Below are positions 48,248 through 60,399 of a stretch of 64,000 nucleotides of DNA, one piece after another; position 1 is the first letter of the stretch, and each line of letters opens with the position of its first letter. This DNA comes from Cordilura impudica (taxonomy: Eukaryota > Arthropoda > Insecta > Diptera > Scathophagidae). The position numbers and the translations under genes were made by a program. The DNA lies in NCBI GenBank assembly GCA_963682025.1, contig CAVMKG010000135.1, positions 1 to 64,000 on the forward strand, read 5' to 3'. The notes under the pieces were generated by a model. The model searched no databases, was not told where the DNA came from, and was given only the letters and a program-made list of their open reading frames with translations.

Positions 48248-51200
48248 CTATTTTTGCTGCTGGTCTCTCGTATGTACTGATACTCGTTTTGACTTTGACG
48301 CGGCGGACTTGACCAGCACATGAATAATTTGTGTTATCACACTTTTGGGCCAACTATTGCGGGGAAGCGTATCATCTACTATGATGACTATATCTCCAAC
48401 GTGAAGTGGCCGTACTTTTTCTAACCATTTGCTACGTCGCACCAAAAATGATTTGCGAATTTTTTGGTCTGATGCCATCGCTATCGAAGATCGTGATCGT
48501 ATTCACCTAGAGGTTTGTATCCGGCGGCAGCACCAAGAAGCAGGTGGCTTGGAGTTAGGGCATTGTCTCGGCTGAGTCCAGGGCCACAAATGTCAAGGGA
48601 TGAAAATTAATCAATAATTCGATTTCACACAGAGCACATCTCAAAGTCTCATCGTTGAATTTAAATCCTGGACACATAGTATAGTGGATAGATCTTACTG
48701 ATCGTATTAATCGCTCCCGTGCGCCGCCCATATGAGGAGTAGCAGGAGGCTTAAATCGCCATTTTATTTCATCAAGTTTGAAGAACACTTTGCGTAGATC
48801 TAGATTCTGTTTTTCTTCACGAAGGATATTCTCTACAGATTTGAAGTTCGTACCATTGTCAGTGTATATTTCTTTCGGAGAGCCGCGACGACTAATGAAC
48901 TTTTGATACACATGCTGGTACACGAGCTGGTATCAAGACTGTGAGCCACTTTAATATGAATTGCGCGAACTGCCAAACATGCAAACAGAACACCCCATCT
49001 TTTATCCTTTGGTCTGCCAGCGGTTGTGTATAAGGGTTCAAAAAATTCTATGCCGACGTACGTGAATGGATGCTCGATAGCCTTGCTGGAAGTAGAGATG
49101 CAGTCGGAACACTGCTGAATCATTCTTACAGCGTTGACATCTGCCTCGTACGTTCTTATATAAAGCTCTAAATTTGGAAATATAAAAAATTTACTTAATT
49201 CTACATATGGTTGCTTCGTGTAGACAATGGTGGGTATTCTCGTGATAATATTGAACCACTAGGAAAGTGATATAGTGACGATGTGGCAAAACTATTGCTT
49301 TATTAAAGTTTAATGTTTCTGCTCTCCCACAATACGTATTACACTATTACCATCGAGAGAAATATTAAGTTGATTAATGTTTTGTCAATTTGCTTAATAT
49401 TTCTGGACGCATTCGAATTCCCCTTGTAGTTTACGGCTAAGAATCGCGGACTTTAATTTTACCGCATATAATAGAAATTGCGACAGCGCTCTATAAAGTC
49501 GTCTCCAGCAAGAGAAATATTCATAGTGAAACTAAAGGATTTGTTTATGTATAAAAGATGATTTTGTACCTCTTCCTTGTTGACGCCTCCCAAATCTGAA
49601 CATGTGGGCCAAACGCTTTTGTCGCCCTTTAAAAACTTGGGGCTTCTAAACCACATTTCTTCATCGGATGGGACCCAGTACCATTGAGTCACATTAGTAG
49701 ATTCTAATATTTCGCCGACTATAGACATAACGAACGCCTTGAAGTTTTTGGGATCAATGGATAATCATTGCAAAACAGTTTTGGAATCGGACCAGAACAA
49801 GCTTTCAGTACAATGAAGACATTCACACTTCAGATTTTTGCGGCCATACGGGAACCAATTAACGCCGCTTGGAGTTCCAATATGGATATGGATATCAGCT
49901 TTAAACGGGTAACTGTGGACTTTGCAGCTACGATACAGACATCGACTTCATGCATTTTCGCCGGCGTCGACAAATGTATGCAGCTGGAGATTGGAGGTCT
50001 ATTTTAATAGTTTTGAGTAACATCGGATAGGACTATAATTGATATTCTGGACAGATTCGAAAGCCATGAAGACCATTTAAAGCTGAGTTCCTGGTTTAGT
50101 TCGTCATCCCACTTTATACTTGATCTCCATATATCTTGCAGTAAAATTTTTAGACAAAAGTACAGTGAGAGACGAATCCGAGTGGATCAAATATGGACAT
50201 AAGGACCTGAAGGACTTCTCTCTTAGTGGGAACCACATTCGTTTGAAACACGTCTCTTCTGAGTCACGAAAATCTAGAATTATACTGAAAAACATCATTA
50301 TTGGATTCCCAATACATACCAAAAAAATTTTCTATAGGTCGAAATGAATGTCTAGTGGCTGAATCGTAGTCCCACAGCTGTTGCCTCTCACGTTTAGAGT
50401 TTGTAGACAAGTTTCTCATATGGAAACCACCAGCAGCGTGAACGGTCTTTACTTGTGTAACCAATTCCAGCGGAGTCCACACTATCGATAAAATCGTCCA
50501 TATAGTGATACAGCTCCACTGATTGCACGACTCGGGGGTATAAATTGCGAAATTCGTTGGCATTTTTATTATGGACAAAATAAGCAATACAAGAACAGCT
50601 TATTCCAAAAGTTAGGACCTTCACCACATACACACTAGGTCGTTGAGTTAAATCACCATTTTCGAACCACAGAAACCGCTGTGCATGCATATCTTCGTCT
50701 TTGACGTTGATGTGATGAAACATTTCAGCAATGTCGCCACAAACTGCAATTTGACCAACACGAAACTCGATTAAAATATTTACAAGTAACGTAAGCAAAT
50801 CAGGGCCACTCATTAAAAAGTTATTTAGCGACTTATTTTTGGATTTGGCTGCTGCGTCCCATACTAAGCGAACTTTGCCCGGCTTATTTGGATTAAGAGC
50901 CACAAAAATTAGAAAATACCACGTCCGACCAGGATATGAAAGTATTTCTGAGTCCAAGACCCTTCTAGCATAACCTTTGAAAAGCAGTTTATCGATCTCT
51001 GCCTGCATAGTCTGCTGTAGTTGTGGATCTTTTTTAAACTTCTTCTGAAGACACTTAAAACGGTGGCACGCGGCGTCATAACTTTCTGGCAGCTGTAGGT
51101 TATCATATTTCAAGTTGTTGATTTTTCTTTACAGCGGTGCTTTCAAGAAACTGCATGGCTCTTCCATTCTGTGATGATAAATTGTTTTCTCTTGAGGAGC

Positions 51201-51845
51201 TTCAAGGGCAAAATATTCTTTCACTTCTTCGTGTAGCATTTTATAACGATTCTCACACTCACATGTATGTATATTTAACGAAGCAGAGGTTCCCAAGACT
51301 GTGCCGTTACCTTGCAGTGTCCACCCTAGACGAGTTTTTGTTGAAATAGGTTGATTGCGTCCGCCTTCTCGAATTTTCATAGGTACTGCCACCCTCCAGT
51401 TACTCAGTCCAATTAAAATCATTGGCTTGGCATTTTTGTACGATGTTATTGGCAACCCCTTAAGATATGGGTTGTCTTTGACAATGTGATCAAAATTTAT
51501 ACCTTTTAGATCCCATTTTTTGAAAAACTTTTGCTCCATTAGAGTTACTGATGAACCTTCATCCAGGAATGCAAACATGTCTATATGGTTACCATTGCTA
51601 TAAATACGAATTGGTAAAATTCGGAAACGCGGCTTTCCTTTTTCACCACAATTATGTACGTTTACACTTCCATTGCGTTCTGGCGTTGCTACTTTGATTG
51701 AACTTGGACTAATGGTTGTAGTATATATGTGTAACAAATGGTGATGCTTTGCTATACAGCCGCTGACTCCACACTGCTTATTAGAAAAACACTTACGCTG
51801 GTGAAAATTTGAGCACTGGCGGCACAATTTGCTTTGCTTTACCAC
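48248..51845 (-). pseudogene. BEL-2 pol (zinc knuckle, protease, RT, RNase H, integrase), broken
   Basis: From 51845: Cys/His knuckles of the Gag end (CRQCSNFH, KQCGVSGC), then the retropepsin-like region with FLDEGSSVTLM. The RT follows from 51113 (KVRLVWDAAAKS, CGDIAEMFHHINV and the catalytic HYMDDFIDS near 50490). The RNase H/A17-type region (about 49730-49459) is eroded. The integrase zinc part and core (RGSPKEIYTDNGTNF near 48870, and PHMGGARERLIRS) come next. The end is the DUF5641-like C-terminus (RPLHVGDIVIIVDD near 48400). At least six frameshifts or stops separate these pieces. Domain order identifies BEL/Pao, and all key motifs remain visible. Confidence 0.85.
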
Positions 51846-51849
51846 ATTC

Positions 51850-52362
51850 CACTTAGCGTATAAATTTAAAGATTGAAACTCACCACAATTTTGGATTTAC
51901 ACGAAAAACAAATTGGTATTGCTTGTGTTGCTTTGGTGGTGAGTGTTTACTGATGCGCCATTTTTAATTGTTACAGGGGACACGACTTGGCTGGCAGCAG
52001 TTGCGATTGCATATATCCAATCACTAAATACTTTCACTATTGGAGTCCTGTCAGATTTTATATGCATAGCCCAATTAAGCTTATGATTATTTGGCAATTT
52101 ATATACCAAAGGTTTCACCAGCATAGGATTGTTCAAATGGGCCACTGTATTACACGCTCGCTATCTCGGTACTATTTCTGTAGTTGCTGATAAACAGCGG
52201 CTAGTCATCTGGATTCACATCGAATTTGGTAACTCCTTTGGAATTATTTGCCTAGCAGCAATTTGTGACGATGTTGGTTGGAGCGATAAAAACTTTTTAA
52301 AAAAGATCACGAAGCTTGGCTTACATCGCCTTCTGAAAACAATTCATATTTCCTTTCTAAAT
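51850..52362 (-). pseudogene. BEL-2 gag, C-terminal part
   Basis: Continues gag from the other side of BEL-1. At 52145-51900 the frame reads AHLNNPMLVKPLVYKLP and LNWAMH, a DUF1759-type BEL/Pao Gag core. The first 200 bases are riddled with stops (ARQIIPKELP is still readable), and the core is shorter than usual, so an internal deletion is likely. Confidence 0.7.
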
Positions 52363-52367
52363 ACTAC

Positions 52368-52838
52368 TGTTTTTGTACTAACCTTTTCTTTTATTAATGA
52401 TTTAATTTAAAAGCACTTTTCAATAAGATTTTTTTTTGTTTTATTTAATAATTATTGTTATATGTAGTAGATGTGATAAATTCAATTTTTTTGTTTTTTA
52501 TGTTTAACTTGATGTGTATGTTGTCAAAACTAGAATGAATAAAAACTACCATATATGTACTTAGATATGCTAGTTAAAGAATTTATGAAGAAGAAATGGA
52601 ATGAGAAAAAAAGAGTATACAACAAGTCACATAAAATGTTCCCGTTATTGTTTTTAAATAAAATATAAGTGAATTAAAGGAATGTATTCATTGGTAAAAT
52701 TCAGGGATTTAAATTAATGGATTAAAAATTAAGTCTTGCTTAACAATGAAAATATTTGGGTCATAGAACTAACAAAATTAAGTTAATTAATTGTTCAAAT
52801 AGTAGATACTGTATGTTGGTTAAATTGGTGATTAAACA
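52368..52838 (-). repeat. BEL-1 3' LTR
   Basis: On the plus strand it starts TGTTTTTGTAC and ends GTGATTAAACA. The differences from the other LTR are near 52484-52520 and at GTCTTG(C/T)TTAAC. Confidence 0.96.
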
Positions 52839-52840
52839 TA

Positions 52841-52852
52841 CCGTCCCCTCGG
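52841..52852 (-). other. BEL-1 polypurine tract
   Basis: In element sense CCGAGGGGACGG ends 2 bases before the 3' LTR. Confidence 0.75.
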
Positions 52853-52895
52853 TGATGAGTTAAAAAATATCTCGTACTGGTCCGGTGAAGGTGTA

Positions 52896-53704
52896 TCATA
52901 ATGCTGTACATTCGGCGATTATGTTTTTTAAGTTGGTGGTGAGAGATCCATTCCGATGTAGTAAATGGAAGACATCTGCACCGAGCTCTAATTCATAGGG
53001 CGTGTTATTTCTTGGGTCTGGGTCAGCTAGAGAATCTCTCGTGAAATCTTCTGTTGGGTCTTCTTCTATTGGTTTGTCATACGGTTTTTTTGGCAATGAA
53101 TTTGTTAATTTGGCGTGTATGCCAGCCGTCCATTTTTTTTTGTTGATATTGCAGCAATTTGTATTTTCGCAAACTTTTCATTTTTGTAGGATACGACTTC
53201 TAATTGTAGTCGTTGTTGGGTACTCGCGGCTATTCTCGAAAATGGTAATTTCATTATGACTGCTCGTATATTGGACCATTGTTCTACGCGATTGGCGATT
53301 CGAACCATTGCGGTTGGTCGGAAAACTAGAGCCCAGTTAAATGGTTTTGTGGGTTCGAGTTTTTTGAGTTGAAGGGTCGTATTTTGAGTCGGATTTTGAG
53401 TCTGATTTATATTTTTTGATGTAGATGGATGATAATTTGAAACCTTGATCTGTGGCGCATCATGTAGTGAGGAGTGGTGTTTTTCTCGACAATATTTGCA
53501 TACATTTTCGGTGGTACATTCTGTTTTTTTGTGGGATCGTGCCAGGCAATTTTGACAATAAGCATAGTGTAGGACTGCTTCATATCGTTCTGAAGGTCTT
53601 AGTTGTAGGAACTCTTTACATGTTTTAAGCGGATGGTCTTGCTTACACAGTGCGCATGAATATTGCCAATGGCTGGGTCTGCAATTATTATTATTTGATG
53701 CCAT
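52896..53704 (-). pseudogene. BEL-1 extra ORF downstream of pol, three zinc knuckles
   Basis: From ATG 53704 about 200 codons, then a frameshift in the A-run near 53140, then about 65 more codons to 52896. The N-terminus has CALCKQDHPLKTC, CQNCLARSHKKTEC and CKYCREKHHSSLH. The BEL-1 Gag has the same three-knuckle layout (CQLCKQNHPLRLC, CYNCLSSKHGVKDC, CRICNQRHNTLLH). It therefore looks like a duplicated Gag nucleocapsid module followed by a unique tail (YELELGADVFHLL). It lies between pol (74 bases away) and the polypurine tract. An RNA-binding or regulatory role is inferred; the ORF is broken in this copy. Confidence 0.75.
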
Positions 53705-53777
53705 TTCTGAAATTAAACGGATGGAAGAGGTTAAATTGGAATTTGTAATTTAGAAGTTATAGGTATTATTTTTTGGG

Positions 53778-56700
53778 TCAGTCGAATGATAAGGGTATGA
53801 GTCTATGTATGGGTCTACGAATTAGTCCGTTGGCGGTTTTTAGATCAACAACTCGATTGTTTTGGTCGGATCCAGGGTGAACATTGATAATTCGACCCAT
53901 TTTCCATTCGTTGGGTGATAAATTTGTCTCTTTTAGAATTACTAGATCATTTATATTGATATTTTTCGTTTTGTATTTCCATTTATAGCGGCGATGAAGT
54001 TCTTTAAGATATTCGGTTTTCCAGCGTTGACAGAAAGAGTGATAAATGATTTGTATGCGTTTCCAGCGATTTATAATAGTTAAATTTTCGTTGCTTAGAT
54101 CGGGTTCCGCTGGTGTCAGCAATGGAGTACCTATAAGAAAGTGTCCAGGGGTCAACGGGGAAAGATCATTAGGGTCATCATTCGCAGGACTTAAGGGTCT
54201 CGAAATTAAACATGATTCTATTCGAGCTAAAATTGTTGTAAATTCTTCGAAGGTGAATTTGGTGTTTGGAATGAATTTTCGAAGATGTGTTTTGAAGGAT
54301 TTAACGCCCGCTTCCTAGAGTCCGCCCATATGAGGAGCTCCTGGCGGAATGAATTGACGTTCTGATGACTGTTGTTGTTTTCTACCGATGTTTGAAGGGT
54401 TTTTATAAATTCTAGGCGGTTCTTTTTTATTATCTCTGCTGCTCCGACGAAATTAGTACCATTATCTGAATGAATGGTAGAGGGGCATCCGCGTCTTCCA
54501 ATAAAACGTTGGAATGCTGCTAAGAATGATTGGGTCGATAAGTCTGTTGTGGCTTCTAGATGAATGGCTTTTGTTGAAAAACATATAAATATGCACACGT
54601 AACCTTTGGTTATTAAACAGCAGCGTCCTGTGAAGTTTCTAATAAGAAAGGGTCCAGCGAAATCCACTCCAGTATTTGTGAATGGCCTAGAGATAGTTGT
54701 TCGTTCAGCAGGTAATGCTGCCATTATTTGAGTTTGACAATGTTGTTTGTAAAGTACGCATATTTTGCAGTTATGTATTACTGTTTTTACCAAGGGTCTG
54801 AGTCTTAAAATCCAAAATTCTGTTCGAATGACTCTTATCATTAATTGGTTACCTCCATATAAAGTTATTTTGTGGGTGTGTTCAACTAGTAATCTTGAGT
54901 TTTGCGGCAAGATAATTGGATGTCGTTCATTGTAGGTTAATGCAGATGATTTAACGAGACGACCATTTGCGCGTATGATTCCGAATGAGTCAATGAATGG
55001 GTTGAAAGTCAAAATTGAGCTATTTGATGAGATTTTTGTTTTTTGTAACATGTGTCGATATTCTTCAGGGAAATAATGTTGTTGTGCCAACTTTATGATT
55101 CGATTTTTGATAAATTTTATTTCGGCTGATGATATTTCTATTCCTTTGGTCCATAAATCTTTTCTGGTGATACTCGTATTTCTCCAGAATCTAAATACGT
55201 AAGAAAGTACTCTATAAGCGCGTGCAAGCGTCGAAAATCGATCAAGGGGGTCTTCGAATGTGGTTGTAACAAGTGATTTTATTGTTTTTACTTCGACTGT
55301 TGTTTCTATCGGGTTTTGTTGTTGAGGCCAATATTGTTTGGATAATTTTAGCCAAGACGGTCCGTGCCACCATAAATTGTGAGTATCCAATTCTTTTGGA
55401 GAACATCCACGACTACCAATATCAGCTGGATTATCGCGCGAGTCGACATGTTGCCATTTATTGGTTCCTGTTTTATCCGAAATTTCGGATATTCGGTTTC
55501 CTACAAAGGTGGTCCAAGAACATGGTGGTTTACGTAGCCAAGCTAGGACAATTGTGGAATCTGTCCAATAGAAGGTTTCATAATTTTTTATTTTTAGATT
55601 TGGTAAAATTGATGAAGTCAATTTTGCCAGGAGGACCACTCCACAAAGTTCGAGTCGAGGTAAAGAAATTTTCTTAATCGGGGCGACGCGAGTCTTTGCT
55701 GTTAATAAATGGGTTTGAATTTGATTTGCGTTCTCGATTCGAATATAAAGAGTTGCAGCGTAGGCTTTTTCCGATGAGTCGCAAAACCCATGTATTTCAA
55801 CGCTGCTAGATGGGGTGAATCCTATCCATCGTGGTACCTTTATTTGTTGTAATTGAGGACAAGTTTTAATGAATTTTTCCCAGTAAATGCAAGTTAAGGG
55901 TGTCAGACTTTCGTCCCAGTCAACCTTTTCTAACCAAATTATTTGCATGATTAATTTTGCAACAATAATGACAGGAGCTAACCATCCACAAGGGTCAAAA
56001 AATCTTGCGATGACTGATAAAACTTCTCGTTTTGTATATGATGGTTTGATATTGATAGATGGTTGAGGGAATGAAAAGGAGTCCGATGAAATGTTCCATT
56101 TTATGCCCAGAGTTTTAGTGTTAATATTTTCAGAAAGGTGAAGACAGTCTACTGATAATAAAGAATTTTGCGGTAGATCATTTATAACTTTGGTATCATT
56201 TGATGTCCATTTCATAAGACTGAATCCTGCAGATTCTAATGCCTGATTTAATTGTTTTCTAGATTCTACGGCATGTTGTAAAGTGTTTCCTCCTCCCAAT
56301 ATATCATCGACGTACATATTTTGTGTCAAAGTTTCGAATGCCAAGGGTAGAGAGGTTTTTACGTCATCAGCTAGTTGTAATAATGTTCTAAGAGCCAAGA
56401 AAGGGGCACAATTTATACCAAAGGTAACTGTTTGGAGTTCAAAATCTTCTATTGGATCAGAGGGTGATTTTCGAAATAGTATTCGTTGATATTGTGTCTG
56501 ATTCGGATTCACCAGGATTTGTCGATACATTTTGGTAATGTCTGCATTGTAAACGAATTTAAAGAACCTCCACTTTAGGGTTTGAAGAACTAGGTCCTGT
56601 TGAGGAATGGGTCCTGGGTGTAAATTATCGTTTAAACTTTTTTTATTTGAAGTGGGACACGACGCGTTGAACACTACTCGAAGTTTGGTGGTTAAGCGCT

Positions 56701-57595
56701 CAGGTTTTATTATTGTGTGATGCGGCAGATAATAATTCGGAGTTTTATTTATGTCCGAGTGTGATACTTTTTTCATATGTCCTAATTCCAAGTACTCTAG
56801 GATGGCTTGGTTGTATTGCGTTTTTATGTCTGGTTTTGTACTGAGCATTTTTTCCATCCTGAGATACTGTGCCATAGCAATATTTCTAGAGTGCCCGATT
56901 TCAAAGTCTTTTTTAAACGGTAGGGTAACTATGTATCTTCCTGAGTTATTTCTTTGAACGGTGGCTTTAAAATTGTCTTCGCAAAATAAATCTGCTTCTG
57001 ACCTCAAAACTGCTTTTGGGGTCTCCTCCACCTCCCAAAATTGAGTCAAAAGTTTGTCCAAGGCTACCGCGTTATACAGAGAAATGCTTGACTTTTTGTT
57101 AGATTGGGTAACAGGTCCCCCCACAATCCAGCCGAAGACTGTTTTTTGTGTCAAAAGGGATCCAATGGACCGCATTGGGTGTTCAAAACTGTATATGAAT
57201 GGACCAAGGTCGAGTCCAATCAACATATCTACAGGTCTGCTGATATTGAAATTGGGATCAGCTAGTTGTAGTTTTGAGACTTCTTCTAAAAGTGTATGGT
57301 CAAGATTTTTAGGTGGCAAGTTGGATGGTAAATTTTTCAAAACTGGTGCCCAGACTTCTAATTTAAAGTTGGGGTCAGTTTTTGAACACAGGTTAAACAG
57401 GCAAGATTTTGTAGAAGTTTCAGCAATGTTGGGACTTAAACCTGTAACGTGAACTAAATTTCGTTTGGATGGGAGTCGAAGACGATTTTTCAGCTTTTCG
57501 GATATGAATGTGGATTGTGAACCCGGGTCAATGATGGCTCGTGCATCGTAGCGTTGACCGTTACATTCAATTTGAACAACAGCTGTGAATAACAA
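53778..57595 (-). pseudogene. BEL-1 pol: protease, RT, RNase H, integrase
   Basis: A 1122-residue frame (57595-54227) starts at the first ATG after the piggyBac insertion; the original polyprotein frame continues across it into gag. Near residue 23 lies the protease D-P-G-S motif. The RT has LRVVFNASCPT, NADITKMYRQI and the catalytic MYVDDILGG near residue 427, followed by the A17/RNase H region (HGFCDSSEKAYA, PRLELCGVVLL, WTDSTIVLAW, DSRDNPADIGSRG). The integrase has CKICVLYK, TGVDFAGPF and HSDNGTNF near 54460. A frameshift near 54370 and a TAG at 54315-54317 break the integrase end, and the last part (DUF5641, TPGHFLIGTPLL) runs 54155-53778. All catalytic motifs are intact up to the shift. 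Confidence 0.92.
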
Positions 57596-57745
57596 AGTTT
57601 CTCGTTCTCTTAACCCTTTGACGACCAGACTTTTTTGGCTGAAGAGATTTTAATTTTGTTTTAATTTTCTTAATCCTTAGCCATGCGATTTGAATGTCAA
57701 AAAAATTTTACCCTCCACCCCCCCTCCTTCCCCCTCAAATCACTT

Positions 57746-57786
57746 GGCAAATATAGTTGCCTATGGGTTGAAACGGAACTTTTTAC
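57746..57786. repeat. piggyBac-2 subterminal inverted repeat, left
   Basis: 41 bp containing TTGCCTATGGGTTGAAACGG; its partner in reverse is at 60012-60052 with 2 mismatches. The TTGCCTATGG core recurs near the right tip (60375-60384), next to GTCGTCAAAGGG. These are likely transposase-binding sites. Confidence 0.88.
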
Positions 57787-57886
57787 AAAAAAAATATATA
57801 AAATATTTTGTTTATGTTTTGAAAGGTTTTTTTTATTAATTCATTAGAAAAGTAGAAAATTTAAGTTCAATCAAAATAATAATATA

Positions 57887-59751
57887 TTAGTCTTGTTTAT
57901 GATAAATATTAAAGCATTCTCGTGAAGTTGTGAAGCAAAGAAACACATTACATACTTCACAAAACACATTTGTACGGTTATATTTGCCACTTGCTGTGCA
58001 ATGTGCACATCTTTTCCAGTTCTCCTTTTTTTCCATTTTGTGAATACTTTTTGGTTTCAATATCGAGCGACTTCCGACTTTCGTAGACTCTGATGAAAAT
58101 CTCTGACGAGAAGAAAAGTCATTTATAAGTTCTTGAGCCAAAGCAGAACGGAATTCCAGAGAATTTACTTTATTTGGGAAGCTGCTATTTTCCGAAATCT
58201 GTGAATATATGATATAGCTGTTGTGGACCATAAGTTCGAATAAATCAAAAAACAACCTGATATAAAAGCGCCATTTGCTTCGGCGATCGTATTCGTAATA
58301 CACTTTTTTTTGATCCATCAGATCCACCCCGCCCATTCCTTTATTATAATGTCGAATAGCACCAGGACATTTCACATCAATTTTGTCAGCTTGTCCTGCA
58401 GTGCGGCGTTTGACTTGAAAAACTTCGGTCGGGTCTATGAAGTTTGAGGCAATGTAAACAGGACGATTGTCCATCCACTTCACAACCGAAATTCCATTTG
58501 CTACAAAATAGCTAATATCTCCTCTTTTCATTTCTTTATCAGTCGGAAATTTTTTAGGAACATTTTTCCGATTGCTCCGAATTGTTCCACAAGCCATTAT
58601 GTCATTTTCTTGGAGAATACGCATCACATTTATACTGGTAAAAAAGTTATCAAAATACACTTGGACTCCTTTTTGTGTGAGCGGTTCAGAGAACTGGAGC
58701 ACAACACTTTCACCAAGACCATGCTCAACAAATTGCTTTTTGCCAGTGTATATGTCCACGGCATACAAAAATCCTGTTTCAGCATCACATAGACACCATA
58801 ATTTGAAACCCGACGATACTGGTTTATCCTTCATGTATTGCTTCATGGAATTATGGCCCTTGAACTTAACCATGTGTTCGTCTATAGATAGTCTTTTGGG
58901 GTACGTGTATGCCTCAGGCATTACCTTATTTATGTGATCAATTAGTGGCCGAACTTTATTTGCGCGATCGCTACTATCTGCTGTATTATTATCGGTGAAG
59001 TGGAGGTTCGCTGTGATATCCTCAAATCGCTTACGAGTCATAATATCTGCTACTTGAGATTGATGAAAGGTAGGGTCTGTTGACCAATACAATCGAATGC
59101 TTGGAAGTTTCACCAAGCTCATGCGTATAATGATACCTAAATAGGCCTTGAACTCAGTTGTACTCAAATGAAATAATCGTCCCTTTTGGGACGCGTACAG
59201 ATTCGACTGTATAACGACATTTTCACAAAATTCTATAAAACAATAATATATGTTGACGCAGCTAAAATACTAAATTTTTAATAAAACTTACCTTCAAAAC
59301 TACAAACAGCATTGAAAACTTCAATTGCCGGGGGGATTTCTTTATGTTGAGGAACAGTTGGTTTGAGTACATGAGAGTGGGCATAGTTACACTCCTTTCC
59401 TAATCCAGTGAAAGTTGGTGGGGTATAGTGAAGTGGTTGAGTAAACCGGTACACTGTTTGCGGTGGAATCACTATAGTGGTACCAGATGGATTTGAAGTT
59501 GATGGAATTGGTTCTTCCGCAGTGCGATCCATTCTGGATTTTTTTATTGGCTGCATTTCTCCTTGCTTTGAACCCTCAATGACGACTTCAACCACCTCAT
59601 CCGTTTTGTTTTCCTCCATATCGTTCTCCAAAAATACCATATCTTCCTCGTCTATATCTACATCAGCCTCTTCATCACTGTTGTCACATAATAAAATTTG
59701 TTCTATTTCTTCTGGACGAAGCATAAACAATCGGTCCCGATTTGCACTCAT
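57887..59751 (-). CDS. piggyBac transposase, intact, one 59-nt intron
   Basis: Exon 1 is 59751-59292 and exon 2 is 59232-57887. The intron 59291-59233 has GTAAGT at its 5' end and TTTTATAG at its 3' end. The exons stay in frame and give 601 residues, close to the usual length of about 590. The N-terminal 110 residues are acidic (SDEEADVDIDEEDM). The DDD catalytic triad is present: D271 in SIDEHMVKF, D348 in VYFDNFFTS and D457 in GGVDLMDQ. The C-terminal zinc region CAHCTAS...CEVCNVFLC...CFNIYH binds the element ends in this family. It catalyses excision and reinsertion at TTAA without leaving a footprint. Nothing is missing, so the protein may be active. If the intron is not removed, exon 1 ends in a stop 5 codons after the donor and a 426-residue product from the internal ATG at 59167 would keep the triad. 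Confidence 0.93.
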
Positions 59752-60011
59752 TTTATCTGCACTTCACAATACACACAATATTAATTATTTTCCAAATATA
59801 AATATAAAAACGTCTTACCTTACATAAATTTATCACTGAAAATATTTGTAACTTGATCGCACGTGTTCAAAAAACTGACTAAACTTCCACCAACAAATTA
59901 TACTATTATACTACAAGTGTTCGAAAAATTTCTAGTTTAAGGAATTATTGCAACAAAAAGCAAAGCCTACTAGATTTAAAAAAAAAGAGAATATCGAAAA
60001 TTCAAAAATGT

Positions 60012-60052
60012 GTAAAAAGTTCCGTTTCAACCCATAGGCAAATATACTTGCC
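60012..60052. repeat. piggyBac-2 subterminal inverted repeat, right
   Basis: Reverse partner of 57746-57786. Confidence 0.88.
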
Positions 60053-60399
60053 AATCAAATTTATGTTTCTCGTTCCTAAATTTAGGACCCAATGGATTAT
60101 TTTTTTTTGGATATTGAATCAGAAAGGATACAGATATAACATATTTAAGCCCCATTTGATTTGGTTATTATTTGGGGCTGGAACCTTTGGCGCTTTAAAG
60201 TACATATTTTAACCAAATTTAGTGGCTTGTACTGAAAAAGTGGGGGGTGGGGGGTAAAAACTATGTACCACATTTTTGTAGCCCCAAGCATTGAGAACAT
60301 TTCCGTCATAGACACTTTTGTTCTATCTCGCACCTATTAAAAAGTAACGTCGAAAAATGCTGCGGCAAATATGTTTGCCTATGGTCGTCAAAGGGTTAA

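Larger units (their letters stand above)
57614..60395 (-). mobile_element. Full-length piggyBac transposon (piggyBac-2)
   Basis: 2782 bp bounded by CCCTTTGACGACCA at both ends in inverted orientation and by TTAA on both sides (57610-57613 and 60396-60399). A second pair of 41-bp inverted repeats with 2 mismatches lies subterminally (57746-57786 and 60012-60052). The transposase is intact. The insertion is in the gag-pol frame of BEL-1, same orientation; precise removal to one TTAA would leave that frame continuous, which shows that BEL-1 was open here when it was hit. Confidence 0.97.

Noticed and set aside
49768..50347. Plus-strand frames of 75-79 codons
   Set aside because: They are antisense to the eroded BEL-2 pol and have no recognisable motif.
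55273..57452. Plus-strand frames of up to 134 codons
   Set aside because: They are shadows of the long BEL-1 pol frame.
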